From assembly GCA_040954595.2 (NCBI GenBank), contig CM082577.2, forward strand, positions 18,600,001 through 18,664,000: a stretch of 64,000 nt of DNA. Direction: 5' to 3'. The notes under the pieces were generated by a model. That model was given only the letters and a program-made list of their open reading frames with translations, was not told where the DNA came from and did not search any database. Both the position numbers and the translations under genes were made by a program. Of the stretch, positions 37,299-48,120 are shown in pieces (positions within the stretch are counted from its first letter, which is position 1; every line of letters begins with the position of its first letter). Origin of the DNA: Balanoglossus misakiensis. Its lineage: Eukaryota > Hemichordata.

Positions 37299-38930
37299 CT
37301 TCTACTTCTTCTTCTTCTGTCATTTTTTTTGTCAGCTAGATCTGGAAAACGGCTAAACCTACCCATTTCAAACTTGGCACAATGGTGCAGGCCAATGAGA
37401 GCTAGTGCAGTACCCTTGTGAATGTTTAATTAGTCACGTGACCTGATGACCATATATGGGCAAAATTTTCTAATCGGCCTTATTTGCATATGAATGGAGA
37501 TATCAAAATTCTTTTAGCAACTTTTGTGGACCATATGGCCAGGGTTTTACATGCCAAATATCAAGGCCATAGGCCATGTCAATTTTGAGAAGAAGATTTT
37601 TAAGTATTATTTTTCATATTTTTCGCCCAAGTCATGGGCCTATACTTTACATAGTACAGCTATGGCCACATATTATTTTGGATAAATATGCATACATATC
37701 TCAAAATCTGTTAGGCCGATCATCTCCAACTTTGGTGTGCAGCTAGCCTACCATTTGTCAATAATTTTAAGCGAAAAAAAATAATATGAAAAATCGACCG
37801 ATTTTTTTATATTAATTTTTTTATTAAATTTATACCTTTACTTATACCTCTAAGGTTAAGCTATGTCCATGTCTTATTGTGGAATTCTGGTCTGTGCAAT
37901 AGTCCTGTACAGTGACTGTCTATTGGTCAGTGAGCACAATGGCACCAAAATCAAAGGCACAATTTAAGGCTCACCTGTAACACCTGCTTAACTCATTAAT
38001 TATGTGCATACCTAATTTTGGACTAACTAAGAGGGCTAGAGGTTTCGTTCTTGTGGGACATGGACCAGTATAGGGTCAAAATTTCTTGCCCAAATTTTGG
38101 GTGACCTCAGGTGACCTTTGACTTACTTTCCTATATCTCGGCATCCAGAGCAGGCACACACTTGGCGTTTGGAGGGTTGGGACTAAAATTGAAAAGCCAC
38201 ATTTTGGGGTCACCTGTGACACCTGCTTAACTCATTAACTATGTGCATACCTAATTCCGCGCTAACCAATAGGGCTAGAGGTTTGTTTTTGTTGAACATG
38301 GACCAGTATGGGGTCAAAAATTTGTGCCCAAATTTTGGGTGACCTCAGGTGACCCTTGACTTACTTAACCATATCTCGGCATCCAGAGCAGATATAACCT
38401 TGGCATTTGGAGGGATTAAACTCCTAATGGACCCTAACACTTTACCTCATTAATTGTGCGCATACCTAATTCTAGGCAAACCAATGGGGCTAGAGGTTTT
38501 GTTCTTGTGGGACATGGACCAGTATGGGGTCAAAATTTCGTGTCCAAATTTTGGGTGACCTTTGACCTACTTTACCTTATCTCGGTATCTAGAGCAGATA
38601 CAGCCTTGGCATTTGGAGGCATGGAACTCCTCATAGAGCCTTACACTTTACCTCATTAATTATCTCCAAACATAATTCTAGGCGAACGTAGGCCTAGAGG
38701 TCTGGTTTTTGTTGGACCTGGATAAGTAAGGGGTCAAATTTTGGGTGACCTCACATGACCTTTGATATTAATGTGGAAATAAGCACACACCTGTAATGGC
38801 ATGCCCTTGACCTCCGACCTAATTAATTATGCACATATCTAATTCTGTGCTGACAAATACACCCTGGATGCTAATTTCGGATGAAGAGGTACCAATAGTG
38901 GACCAAACAATTTTTCCTATTAAAATGTCA
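37299..38930 (+). mobile_element. Family A2 composite unit A2-5, cut by the Helentron
   Basis: Head 'TTTGTCAGCTAGATCTGG', E-box, CArG box, AT palindrome. At least five increasingly decayed 240-bp repeats follow, with mostly mutated DR1 sites. The recognisable repeat fades near 38,930 without a 3' terminus. A matching orphan terminus stands at 54,891-54,951, so this unit was probably split by the 16-kb Helentron between them. Confidence 0.6.
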
Positions 38931-40016
38931 CATGATTTTGCTGGGGATCTGTATTACCCGTACATTTGTCTGCTTAAGTTTGAAATGATTTCATGATATA
39001 TTCAATTATGAGCAATCACATTTCAGACAAAGTTTACTATTCTTTATTAAATGCTCACAAATAATCATACATAAGAGGAAGTACAAGTTAAAAAAAAATT
39101 ACTACAGTAGTAAAGAACAACATACCACATAATGTAATACTAATATGTCAATTGCAAAAGCTAAGTTTGATATGCGTGGGGTTTTCATCATTAGGGTTCA
39201 TTTTACATTGACCTGTTTTCTTATTTTCGTTTATACAATACACTTAGTATTCCATTCACAAAAATATTTGTTCATCACACAACTCAATTGCATAATGTTG
39301 TTAAAACTTTCACATACAAGTATATCATACATTATCTTTGAAAATATTGAGCACAATGTACTATGAACTTTTAATTCTTGTTAAGTACATAGTGCTCATG
39401 ATTACTTTGAAGTGGTAATATCAATCAAGAGTAATACCAACCAGAAAAAGACTCAGATTCACAACATTCCAATATGCTATTCTTCAAAATGAAGAATGTA
39501 TGTATCAAATTGCAGTAACTGTGTATACTTATTGTGCAAATTGCACAAATTCACGAAATCTCAAAATAAATATTAACGTGGCAATAATAGAAACATAATT
39601 ATGTCTGTTACACTAAATGATACAAGGACATGTTCAATTGACACAATGTGATTTCTTGCAGCAAAAAATTAATAGAGCTGGCTACAACACATACGGAGCC
39701 CAGGAAAACATAGACAATTGCACCTTATAGTCGAGATGTCTGTTGGACCAATAAATATAGGGTGTACTGTGTAAAATCTTTCTCCATCGATTCAAGAAAT
39801 TCAGTTGCATAATTGAAGAACAACAATACCAATTTTTAAAACATGCTGCATTTACTGTGGCTGCATAAAAGTAATTACATAAATGCATTAAATATGGAAG
39901 TTAATTGATAATTAACATAACACTGGTCAACAATACAAGTATGGGACTAAAAGGGACTATATTGTCTTACAATATTAGACCTATAACTGCATAAACATTA
40001 CATCAAATTTACTTAT
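38931..40016. other. AT-rich stretch without recognisable features
   Basis: No gene, repeat family or RNA was recognised. By position it is the 3' part of the Helentron (minus strand). A 73-codon frame at 39,145-39,366 has no known domain. The element's 3' hairpin may lie at the left edge, but I could not identify it. Confidence 0.4.
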
Positions 40017-40970
40017 CAGTAATTACCGGGTTTCACTGATAATTCGCCCATCCAAAAAATTGCTCTCGGGTGACTTTTGGGCTGGTGGGCAACTATTTGG
40101 GATTCTTAAATTGAATTTCTGGCCGTGACATGGAAAATAGACCATCAACGATTCACCAAAGACATCCAGCGACAAATGATTACTGTACCTAAACATTCTG
40201 CCACAGCAGGGTCCCCCTTTTTTACTATCACAAGGGAAATCAAGCAAAAATATTAAAGAAAAATACAATAAATTTTGAATAACACCAGATTGAAAACAAG
40301 ACGATCTTGGAGACACAAGTCAACGGTGCGCTGCTCTTCGCTTGAATTTCGCGAAGCATCGGTAACACAGACTCCATTCGCTTTCCCTGGGTTAACTGGC
40401 CAAGGTGATGAATCATGTCCATCTTCTGCTTGGAGGTCAGTACAGGGGGCTCTGCATCGCACAACTTACCAGTGACCTCAACAGCACTGTTCATCTCAAC
40501 GTAACATGTGAATTCCATTGTCGTCATATCTGCCATGGGGACAACAGTAAGCGCGTCCAATTCAACGGTGACCACAGAGTCCGAATCTGAGAAGATGGCT
40601 TTCTTAAAGCAACCAACAAGTGTTTGCGGCGTGACTCTGTCCCACAGCTCCTTGCCATGTACACGGCATCCAAGATGGTGAACATCTTCACAACATTGAC
40701 AGCTCATATCAGCATCGGCGTCTCGGGCAGCGATGATGCGCATGTTCATGTTCGGTGGCAACTAGATGTTTGTTAAAGCAATCTTCGGTGGGTAGGCAGA
40801 ACAGCTGTCGAAGAGCAATCAGATGACATGCTTGCGCCCAAGTAGGTGTTTTAAAATGTAGCCAAATTATCGCCCGGGCGACTAATTGGTTCCAGGTGTG
40901 CACCTGTCAATTTCCTCAGTTTCCAATTAATTGCCCTGGGCGCACTATCAGTAAAACCCGGTAATAACTG
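40017..40970 (-). mobile_element. Pogo/Tigger-like DNA transposon remnant
   Basis: The ends are imperfect inverted repeats of about 36 bp, beginning CAGTAATTACCGGGTTT at the left and, on the opposite strand, CAGTTATTACCGGGTTT at the right. TAT stands directly outside both ends, containing the TA duplication typical of Tc1/mariner-pogo elements. CAG ends are usual for Tigger. A shorter reading (ends TTACCGGG, duplication TAA) would suit PIF/Harbinger; the transposase-like coding remnant inside favours pogo. Confidence 0.6.
40240..40761 (-). pseudogene. Fragment of a pogo/Tigger-type DDE transposase, C-terminal part
   Basis: A 173-codon minus-strand frame fills the middle of the CAG-ended element. 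Residues near 35-55 (GKELWDRVTPQTLVGCFKKA) match the pattern I know from Tigger/pogo transposases, where an aromatic residue, V, T..TI and CFRKAGF follow the last catalytic acid. A 'TCYVEMNSAVEVTGKLCDAE' segment resembles the acidic tail around 'V..D.....GELTDEEI'. The catalytic DDE core and the helix-turn-helix DNA-binding part are absent, so this is a deleted copy that cannot mobilise itself. The last 20 or so residues probably run into non-coding end sequence. The family call comes from remembered motifs, without a database comparison. Confidence 0.5.
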
Positions 40971-41460
40971 TATGACTAATCACAAGATAGCATTATATAT
41001 GCAATTTCCAATAGCTATTGGAAGAGAAATATTCCCTCATTAAATATCACTTAAAAGCACATTTCACATTTTTACAGCAAACAAGAGCAGTAATTCACAC
41101 AAACTCTCACATATGCCAATTCAAGAAAAACAATATATTGTCTCAAATATATACATTATGTTTCAACAGATATTGCCCCCCCCCCAAATTACAAAAACCA
41201 CCTATATATACACTTAAGCACATATTAATATCTCATAAATACATTTCAATTCATTGAACAGATAATCAGTAAACCTCAGGCATACCAATGGCAATCATTG
41301 ATAAGTGTGTGTAAGCAACACAAAGAAATTGACAGGACTCTCTTAAAGGGGAAAGTTACTGATGCATATGATGTGATTGCAATCATTACACAACAATCGC
41401 CATAAAAATATACACAATGAAGACAATGACAGTTATATACTAATTGTAATTAGTGTCACT

Positions 41461-41629
41461 TTAAAGGGACAAAGTCACTGTTTGACCTATTATGCAAACA
41501 AATACATAGAATTGCAGAATAAACATACTCGGTATTTTCTAGTCTCTATGGAAATCACACAACAAAAACTACTTCTCCTCTCAAACAAAATACCCCCCAA
41601 AAATCATAAACAATGACTTTGTCCCCTTA
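41461..41629. mobile_element. TTAA-type MITE
   Basis: AGGGACAAAGTCACTG at the left and its inverted partner CAATGACTTTGTCCCC at the right, next to TTAA and TTAT respectively. The same ends bound the element at 53,198-53,555. A TTAA target suggests mobilisation by a piggyBac or Kolobok transposase; none is encoded. Confidence 0.6.
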
Positions 41630-41646
41630 TCCTACAGGACCTGCAA

Positions 41647-41662
41647 CCCCCCCCCCCCCCCC
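41647..41662. repeat. Poly-C (poly-G) tract
   Basis: An uninterrupted run of C on the + strand, G-rich on the Helentron transcript strand; a potential G-quadruplex downstream of the gene. Confidence 0.8.
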
Positions 41663-41898
41663 AAATTAAGACTCTGATTAATATCACCTGTACAGGCTCT
41701 TTGTCTTTATGCTTGTCAGGTCTTCCTAATTCTTGTCTACTCCTTACATGTGAACAGGAGTAAACAACGACACAGACCTGACCATGGTAAAGACAGAGCA
41801 TATCTTTACAGCTGCCATTAATCAGAGATTGAATTAAAACACAAAAATGTGGCCCCGTCACCATTAGATTGCCACAGAATTGTTATAATCAGGACGGG

Positions 41899-41904
41899 TT
41901 TATT
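41899..41904 (-). terminator. Possible polyadenylation signal
   Basis: AATAAA on the minus strand, about 55 bases beyond the stop codon of the Helentron gene at 41,958. Position and sequence suit a eukaryotic poly(A) signal. Confidence 0.4.
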
Positions 41905-41957
41905 CTTTGAAATTAGTTTGCTGTATATCACGTTTGTCTCAATGTTAGTGTCAGTAT

Positions 41958-44900
41958 TCAAATCTGAATGCGTATGGCTTCATGAAAACTGAAGTATTTG
42001 GGTACAATCTCTACTGTGACATTTTCTATGCCTTTCACATACACATGGTCAATCAATGTACCAGCTTCTGTGGTTGCTGTATTAACACACTGCTTGAAAC
42101 CACAGCATTGCATTAAATCCACAAGAGATGACGATGTGAATATGTTCTCATTGAAATCACCCATAATCACTATCCCACCATGGCGTTTACCCATTTCATT
42201 CACTAAGAGAAGCAAGCTCTTCTTGAATGTCTCCATTTTGTATGATGGTGGTCTGTAAACTACTGCTACTGTCACATTGATGTCTTCAACATAAAATGCC
42301 ATATATTCTAGGTTAACAACAGGTAGATGCAAAATTTCAACAGTTTTGGGAATAGTACAGTACACTCCAACACCACCCCTATGTTGCGATTGCAAAGTTG
42401 CAGTATTGTTATTAAATTGATTATAGGATGAACTTCGAGGTTTGTGACTAAATACAAAACCACTGACTTCTATATCAGATTCTATTGTTGTCTCTGATAG
42501 CCATGTTTCTGTCAAACAAATGAAGTCTGACTCCAAATATTCAGCACCACTGTGAATATCTTCAATGTGGTTTTGAACACCCTCAATATTATGCAGTATG
42601 AAAGTGCAAGCATGACTTGTCTGCAACTTTGTTTCACATGTATCAAGAAACTGTGGCATTTCTGCCAAAGCAGCCTGTATCTTTGGATTGCAATAAATAG
42701 AAGATGTTTCAAATTCATCAATGACAAGACCTTCCAATGATGTCACTCGACTCAACGCAACATATGCCTGTCCTGGTGCAAACATCTTCTTTAAACTAAC
42801 AACAGCTTTATCAACTGTCAATCCCTGTACCTTGTGCACTGTACACGCCCATGCTAGTTTCAGAGGAAATTGTCTCCTAATACCACCATTAATTGCAACA
42901 GACAATTCCTGAGGTTCAATACGTGTGCTCCTTTCTGGTAACTGAACTACATTAGGTGTTTTCCTGCGCAACTTTTGCCCAACACTTACATTATCAAACA
43001 CCACATAAACAGCCATTGGGAAAGTCCCAGATTCCTTCACTTCAATATGGCATACTGTTCCAAATACACCATTCACCAGCCCATCAGAAACATCTATATT
43101 TTGTGTCAATTGAACTCGTGCACCAATGGCTACAGTTACACTTTTAGGCAACATTGTTCTGTAGACTTTTGCGTGATGACCTTCCTTTCTTTCTAATTTC
43201 CCAGTTGTAGCATTTTTGATGAAATCTTCTGCTTCAATACACACAGGATCAGAACACAATGAATGAAGCATTGTAACATTGCATTTATTTACTTCCGCAT
43301 TTGTACCAAAAATGTGAATTGCCTCAGAGGATTCACCAGTGACACATTTCTCAAACATTTCCAAAACATTTCCTTCCAGTGTGTCTCCCTTCTTGTGAAG
43401 TCTTAGGCGATTCAGTGCTTCTGCAAATCCACTATCCTTCTGTCTCATTATTTCAGTGAGCTCAACAATCTTGAAATTATCACTCCACAAGCTAATTACA
43501 TCATTGTCTATGCATAGTGGACTTCCTTTCACAGGTGGAAGTTGGTAAAAATCACCAACAGCAATGACACTTACATTTCCAAATGGTGATTGACTTGAGC
43601 GTTGTTTGAGTTGTCTTAATCTTCCATGAACGTAGTGCATTAACTTCTTATCAACCATAGAAATTTCATCTATTATTACAATTTCCACATTTCCAAGTTT
43701 CGCACGGAGACTGTTTATCTTTTCCTCATGCAGTGGCTGATACGGCAGCTTTGAGTCTACTGCTATTGAAAATGCATGATGCAGTGTTTCTCCTTGTATA
43801 TTAAATGCGGCTACACCTGTTGGAGCTGTGAGCATTACAGAGATTTCATCTGGGTTTGGCAATACACGAGCTAGAATTCGTTTGGCTTCATGATACAACG
43901 TCTTGATCAAATGGCTTTTCCCAGTGCCAGCACCACCACTTACAAATAAATAAAAAGGCTCTGGATTCTTTCCATTGCTTTTATCCAAACACCACTGTCT
44001 CACACTATAGAAGATTTCTGCCTGTTTTTTGTTCAATGATCTACACATTGCTGCAATCTCTGCTCTTGATGTCGAAGTAGCAATCTCTACACTGCAATTA
44101 CCTTGCGCTTTTACCACCAACTCTGGAATATCATCTGTTTCATCTCCATCATCATCGTCATTGCATTTTTTGCCTTCCTCAATACATTCCAATCTGTCTA
44201 ATTCATTTTCTGGGCAGATTTGTGCCCATGCATCTTCCAGTGGTTCATTATTCCCACCAAGGAATTCTTCAGCCATATCAACAGCATCAGCCTCTTTTTC
44301 AAACAATGATTTGTTTCTTTCCACTATGACATTCACTTTTTCTACAGAATCAGATCCACATTTCACAGCACCAACACGATAGAAATCCTCATAGGATTCA
44401 TAACCACTAGGTTTCAGTTGTGCATCAACCCGGTGTGGTAGAAAGAGTTCCAAGATACTGCGATAATACTTCTCTGGATATTTTGTCACTGAGAATCTCG
44501 CATATCTAATAACAGCTGGTTCAGTTCGAGATCTCTTTTGCATGTAACCAATATCACTTTGTAACTGGACTAGTGGACTGCGTCGTTTCTCATCACTGAC
44601 ATTAACAACTTCTGATTTCGAAACTATTCTGTATTCTGAGCAAAATGTAGCAAGACACATGTTATCAAAATCTATCCCATTTGGTCTGTTCTTGTATCTG
44701 TCAACGATACTATGCATCCAGATGGTTTCTTCATCGACCTCATTTCCCTTCATTTTGTTCCTTATTGCAGCAAATGGCAAACTCATTTTAATAGGATTTT
44801 CTCCAGTTGGAATAAACTGGACTTTTCGAGATGATTGCTTCAGTTTCAATCCACACACTCTATATACAGCCTCCTGGGCACTTACTTCTCTGTTATGCAG

Positions 44901-45965
44901 ATAAACACTTCCCAACTGTCTCAATGCAGATTTAGCATCCATATTTCCTTCTTTGTTAGCTTCTTTCTGAGCATGTTCAAGAAGTAAACCCATTTCTCTC
45001 TCTGCCTTAGAGATGTATGATACAATATACACAACACATGCATAAGCATCAACAACAAACTGGATATCCATATTTGCATTCCAGCAACGCAGAAGACAAG
45101 GATTGTATTGGTTTACCCACACATCATTAGGCTGACGTTTCATAACTATACTTGTCTTTTTTGAAACAATTGAATGTGCTCTCTCATAGGCTTCCTGGGA
45201 TACACCAACTTCCTCGAATAAGTCATCTATGGTATCATACTCTTTCTCCTTGTCATTCATTGCCACCCAAACTTTCTCAAGAAGTTCTGTAGCCATCTTT
45301 TGCTCCACTGGTGAAACAATCAACTGTGAAACGGCAATTTCAAATGCTTCGCGACTCTCTGCGTTTTCTAGATCTTCTGGTACTTTATTCACTACACTGT
45401 CAACAGGGCGGCATACAAATGTTTGTTGTGATGGTGGCCGTGGAAAATTAAATCTACATTTAGTATTTTTCTTCTTGCAAGATTTTGAATGACGTGTGCT
45501 GTGTTTCTGAACTGACTTCACAATGTCATGTAATTCTTCATCATTATCAGATGATGGCATTTCACACATAACATAACTGTCAACAAAATCAACCACTTCA
45601 TCATCAGAATCCTTGTCTACTCTGGGTGCATCTTCAACCCAAAATAAGCAGTGTGTGTGGGGTGACCCACGTTGTTGGAATTCTACTCGATAAAAGTAAT
45701 CTTTGATTTTCCCAATAGGATTGGCTGGTGACATAATGACATCTTTCAGGAAACATTGAAATCTATGATCGAACATTCTTGCAGCTGTTACTGGGTTTCT
45801 CTTCAAAATACCACATTTCTCAGACCAATCAAGGTCCTCTGCATTACGTGTATCACCTTCACCACGAAGTAATGTCTCGATCAGTTCTTTCCATCGCAAA
45901 TCAGCAGATGAAAATGAACAGAACCATGTTGGTATACCTAGAACAGTATAGAAAACATTTTCCAA
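41958..45965 (-). CDS. Helentron Rep/helicase/endonuclease, C-terminal part
   Basis: This 1,335-codon frame is the downstream part of the Helentron replicase. Rep (HUH) domain, residues 10-330: 'PTWFCSFSSADLRW', the two-histidine motif RGSPHTH (H103, H105) and paired tyrosines Y313 and Y317 with K320, which nick and join DNA in rolling-circle transposition. PIF1-type helicase, about 640-1,100: Walker A GGAGTGKS (677-684), Walker B VIIDE (D766, E767), GDFYQLPP (804-811), a likely arginine finger in EIMRQ, VHKVQGLT (1043-1050) and AYVALSR (1067-1073). EEP endonuclease, about 1,118-1,335: LTETW, GDFNE (1269-1273), IDHVYVKG and a final FSFHEA where many relatives have SDH. The ATG and first eight codons come from the foldback element's inverted repeat, so this is not the natural start; native sequence begins at codon 9. 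No stop or frameshift interrupts it. The lost upstream part is encoded at 48,941-52,399. Confidence 0.9.
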   Translation of the reverse strand: MENVFYTVLGIPTWFCSFSSADLRWKELIETLLRGEGDTRNAEDLDWSEKCGILKRNPVTAARMFDHRFQCFLKDVIMSPANPIGKIKDYFYRVEFQQRGSPHTHCLFWVEDAPRVDKDSDDEVVDFVDSYVMCEMPSSDNDEELHDIVKSVQKHSTRHSKSCKKKNTKCRFNFPRPPSQQTFVCRPVDSVVNKVPEDLENAESREAFEIAVSQLIVSPVEQKMATELLEKVWVAMNDKEKEYDTIDDLFEEVGVSQEAYERAHSIVSKKTSIVMKRQPNDVWVNQYNPCLLRCWNANMDIQFVVDAYACVVYIVSYISKAEREMGLLLEHAQKEANKEGNMDAKSALRQLGSVYLHNREVSAQEAVYRVCGLKLKQSSRKVQFIPTGENPIKMSLPFAAIRNKMKGNEVDEETIWMHSIVDRYKNRPNGIDFDNMCLATFCSEYRIVSKSEVVNVSDEKRRSPLVQLQSDIGYMQKRSRTEPAVIRYARFSVTKYPEKYYRSILELFLPHRVDAQLKPSGYESYEDFYRVGAVKCGSDSVEKVNVIVERNKSLFEKEADAVDMAEEFLGGNNEPLEDAWAQICPENELDRLECIEEGKKCNDDDDGDETDDIPELVVKAQGNCSVEIATSTSRAEIAAMCRSLNKKQAEIFYSVRQWCLDKSNGKNPEPFYLFVSGGAGTGKSHLIKTLYHEAKRILARVLPNPDEISVMLTAPTGVAAFNIQGETLHHAFSIAVDSKLPYQPLHEEKINSLRAKLGNVEIVIIDEISMVDKKLMHYVHGRLRQLKQRSSQSPFGNVSVIAVGDFYQLPPVKGSPLCIDNDVISLWSDNFKIVELTEIMRQKDSGFAEALNRLRLHKKGDTLEGNVLEMFEKCVTGESSEAIHIFGTNAEVNKCNVTMLHSLCSDPVCIEAEDFIKNATTGKLERKEGHHAKVYRTMLPKSVTVAIGARVQLTQNIDVSDGLVNGVFGTVCHIEVKESGTFPMAVYVVFDNVSVGQKLRRKTPNVVQLPERSTRIEPQELSVAINGGIRRQFPLKLAWACTVHKVQGLTVDKAVVSLKKMFAPGQAYVALSRVTSLEGLVIDEFETSSIYCNPKIQAALAEMPQFLDTCETKLQTSHACTFILHNIEGVQNHIEDIHSGAEYLESDFICLTETWLSETTIESDIEVSGFVFSHKPRSSSYNQFNNNTATLQSQHRGGVGVYCTIPKTVEILHLPVVNLEYMAFYVEDINVTVAVVYRPPSYKMETFKKSLLLLVNEMGKRHGGIVIMGDFNENIFTSSSLVDLMQCCGFKQCVNTATTEAGTLIDHVYVKGIENVTVEIVPKYFSFHEAIRIQI
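45939..45940. repeat. Target duplication TA, left copy
   Basis: TA immediately left of the foldback element. Both sides also read CTAG (45,938-45,941 and 48,979-48,982), so a 4-bp CTAG duplication is equally compatible. Confidence 0.65.
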
Positions 45966-45975
45966 TTTCCGAAAA
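45941..45975 (+). repeat. Left terminal inverted repeat of the foldback element
   Basis: 35 bp, perfectly complementary to 48,945-48,979. Read on the minus strand it supplies the ATG and first eight codons of the downstream Helentron frame. Confidence 0.9.
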
Positions 45976-46478
45976 ACCTCTTTTTTACATAATTACTGCT
46001 GAAAAAGTTAGAAATTTATGAAAATATTCCTTATTCTTTGCCAATTTCTAATGAAAAAATTACATAAAGGTATTCTTAGTCTCTTTCCTGCAGCTGTACA
46101 GCAGGAAAAATGCATTTTGTCATATTTTGGCTTTAAACTCAAATTAAAATTTATCTGTGAAAAAACTGAGTCTCCTTCAAAGCCACGTACATGACAGTCC
46201 TTTTGATTTTTTTCTAATGAAATTTTGTCTCCATGTTTATCATGAGTAATATTTCTATTGAAAATTTGCAAGTGTGTGAATTGCTTGTAAAATTTCGCCA
46301 GAAAAAACAATAGCATCAAAAAGTAAATCTGAAACCCAATATTTATTACAAGAATTGTTAGATTAATATCCGTATCACACAAATCCGTTGGATTTCGTAT
46401 GAATTTTAGGAAATAAGCACTGCTAATTGACAAATCCATATTTTGCAGCTGAAATACTTGGAAAAGAGTCAGTGGCAT

Positions 46479-47204
46479 GTGAGAGCTTGGAAATTTCCAA
46501 GCACTGACAAGGGTCAGTGGTCGGAAATTTCCAGACACTCAGGGAATGTGAGAGCCTGGAAATTTCCAAGCACTGACAAGGGTCAGTGGTCGGAAATTTC
46601 CAGACACTCAGGGAATGTGAGAGCTTAGAAATTTCCAAGCACTGACAAGGGTCAGTGGTTGGAAATTTCCAGACACTCAGGGAATGTGAGAGCTTAGAAA
46701 TTTCCAAGCACTGACAAGGGTCAGTGGTCGGAAATTTCCAGACACTCAGGGAATGTGAGAGCCTGGAAATTTCCAAGCACTGACAAGGGTCAGTGGTCGG
46801 AAATTTCCAGACACTCAGGGAATGTGAGAGCTTAGAAATTTCCAAGCACTGACAAGGGTCAGTGGTCGGAAATTTCCAGACACTCAGGGAATGTGAGAGC
46901 CTGGAAATTTCCAAGCACTGACAAGGGTCAGTGGTCGGAAATTTCCAGACACTCAGGGAATGTGAGAGCTTAGAAATTTCCAAGCACTGACAAGGGTCAG
47001 TGGTCGGAAATTTCCGGACACTCAGGGAATGTGAGAGCCTGGAAATTTCCAAGCACTGACAAGGGTCAGTGGTCGGAAATTTCCAGACACTCAGGGAATG
47101 TGAGAGCTTAGAAATTTCCAAGCACTGACAAGGGTCAGTGGTCGGAAATTTCCAGACACTCAGGGAATGTGAGAGCCTTGAAATTTCCAAGCACTGACAG
47201 GGTC
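46479..47204 (+). repeat. Tandem array of a 69-bp hairpin repeat, left arm
   Basis: Ten full copies plus a partial eleventh, spaced exactly 69 bp (starts at 46,479, 46,548, 46,617 and so on to 47,169). Each unit contains two GGAAATTTCC palindromes around CACTGAC-AAGG-GTCAGTG, so every unit can fold into a hairpin. Copies differ mainly at GAGAGC(C/T)T(G/A)G, with an alternating pattern (CTGG, TTAG) that suggests a 138-bp higher-order unit. As 69 is a multiple of three, long repetitive open frames appear; I do not regard them as genes. Confidence 0.9.
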
Positions 47205-47261
47205 GTGGTAGTCCCCCGTACAGGTCTGCGTTCTCCCGGCGTTTAATACATGGCTTCCACC

Positions 47262-47665
47262 ACATCTCTGCAAGGCTCCATGGACAAAACTGATTCGTCT
47301 GAGATCCGGATCCGGACAGCAGCTTTTCGGCCGAGATTCGATTTTATCGGGGGGAATCTTTCCCCCGTCTACCCACAAATGACTCCAAATATGATGTAAT
47401 TAACTTCCGAGCCGCTCGCTTTCTGATTTTCTCTTGTGTTTACCTGTTGAGATCGCCATATTGAATACAGTGAGGTTATCTCAATGGGTAAACACAAAAG
47501 TTTCAGAAAGCGAGCGGTTCGGATGTTAGAAGAAGTCAATCGTGGAGTCGGTTATAACCGGTTAGTAGACAGGGAAAGGATATTCTCCCGATAAAATCGA
47601 ATTTCGGCGAAAAGCTCTGGTACGGATCTGGACCGCAGACGCAACAGGTTTGTCTAAGGAGCCTT
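47262..47665. repeat. Imperfect 400-bp palindrome at the centre of the foldback element
   Basis: AAGGCTCC (47,272) pairs with GGAGCCTT (47,658), a GATTTTATCGGG-type block pairs with CCCGATAAAATC, and CCGAGCCGCTCGCT (47,407) pairs with AGCGAGCGGTTCGG (47,509). The symmetry axis lies near 47,465. The centre contains CGCCATATTG (47,454-47,463). The arms have diverged by point changes and small gaps. It may be an older foldback or MITE captured within the element. Confidence 0.75.
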
Positions 47666-48120
47666 AGCGTCACAATGTTCATGACAGGCTTCGCCTACCA
47701 ACTCCTCTGAGTTAGCCCATACACTAGTTGTTTATTGGGAATTGGTATTGTTTATCTGACATAATTGTTCTTTCTACTCTGTATACAAAGTCACAACTTC
47801 ACAACTACCAAATGCTATTGTTCTTGAATTATGCAGTGTTACCAAATGTCACAGTTCAAACCACTGTTTATAAAGAAGTATTGGCCATCCCGCCCCTCTC
47901 TCTTCATTCCAAACCTATTCCCAAGTGTACGCGGTACATTTGTTGGTGCCGAGACCAGGATGTCGGGCATGGAGAGAGAGAGAAGAACAGCAGAAGAGGC
48001 CACCGCAGTCAAATGACCAATCTCATCCGTAGGGTTGAAGATATAAACACAGGCGCAGTTCCTCAACAGATCGCTTTCCTAAAGGCCATAATTTGAAACA
48101 TGATAGAGAAACTCAAGATT
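47666..48120. other. Non-repeat spacer of the foldback element
   Basis: No palindrome or known domain was found. A 122-codon frame (47,728-48,096) is present, without recognisable motifs. Confidence 0.4.

Larger units (their letters stand above)
40971..41957. other. Helentron 3' flank
   Basis: AT-rich, no gene. It holds one TTAA-type MITE, C-runs at 41,176-41,184 and 41,647-41,662, and a possible polyadenylation signal for the minus-strand gene. Confidence 0.5.

Noticed and set aside
40023-40964. PIF/Harbinger reading of the pogo-like element (TAA duplication, TTACCGGG ends)
   Set aside because: The inverted similarity continues outward to CAG on both sides, and the coding remnant looks pogo-like. 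Kept only as an alternative.
46423-47265. 280-codon frame with 23-residue repeats
   Set aside because: Both strands of the 69-bp array are open because 69 is a multiple of three. No ATG context, domain or codon signal supports a protein.
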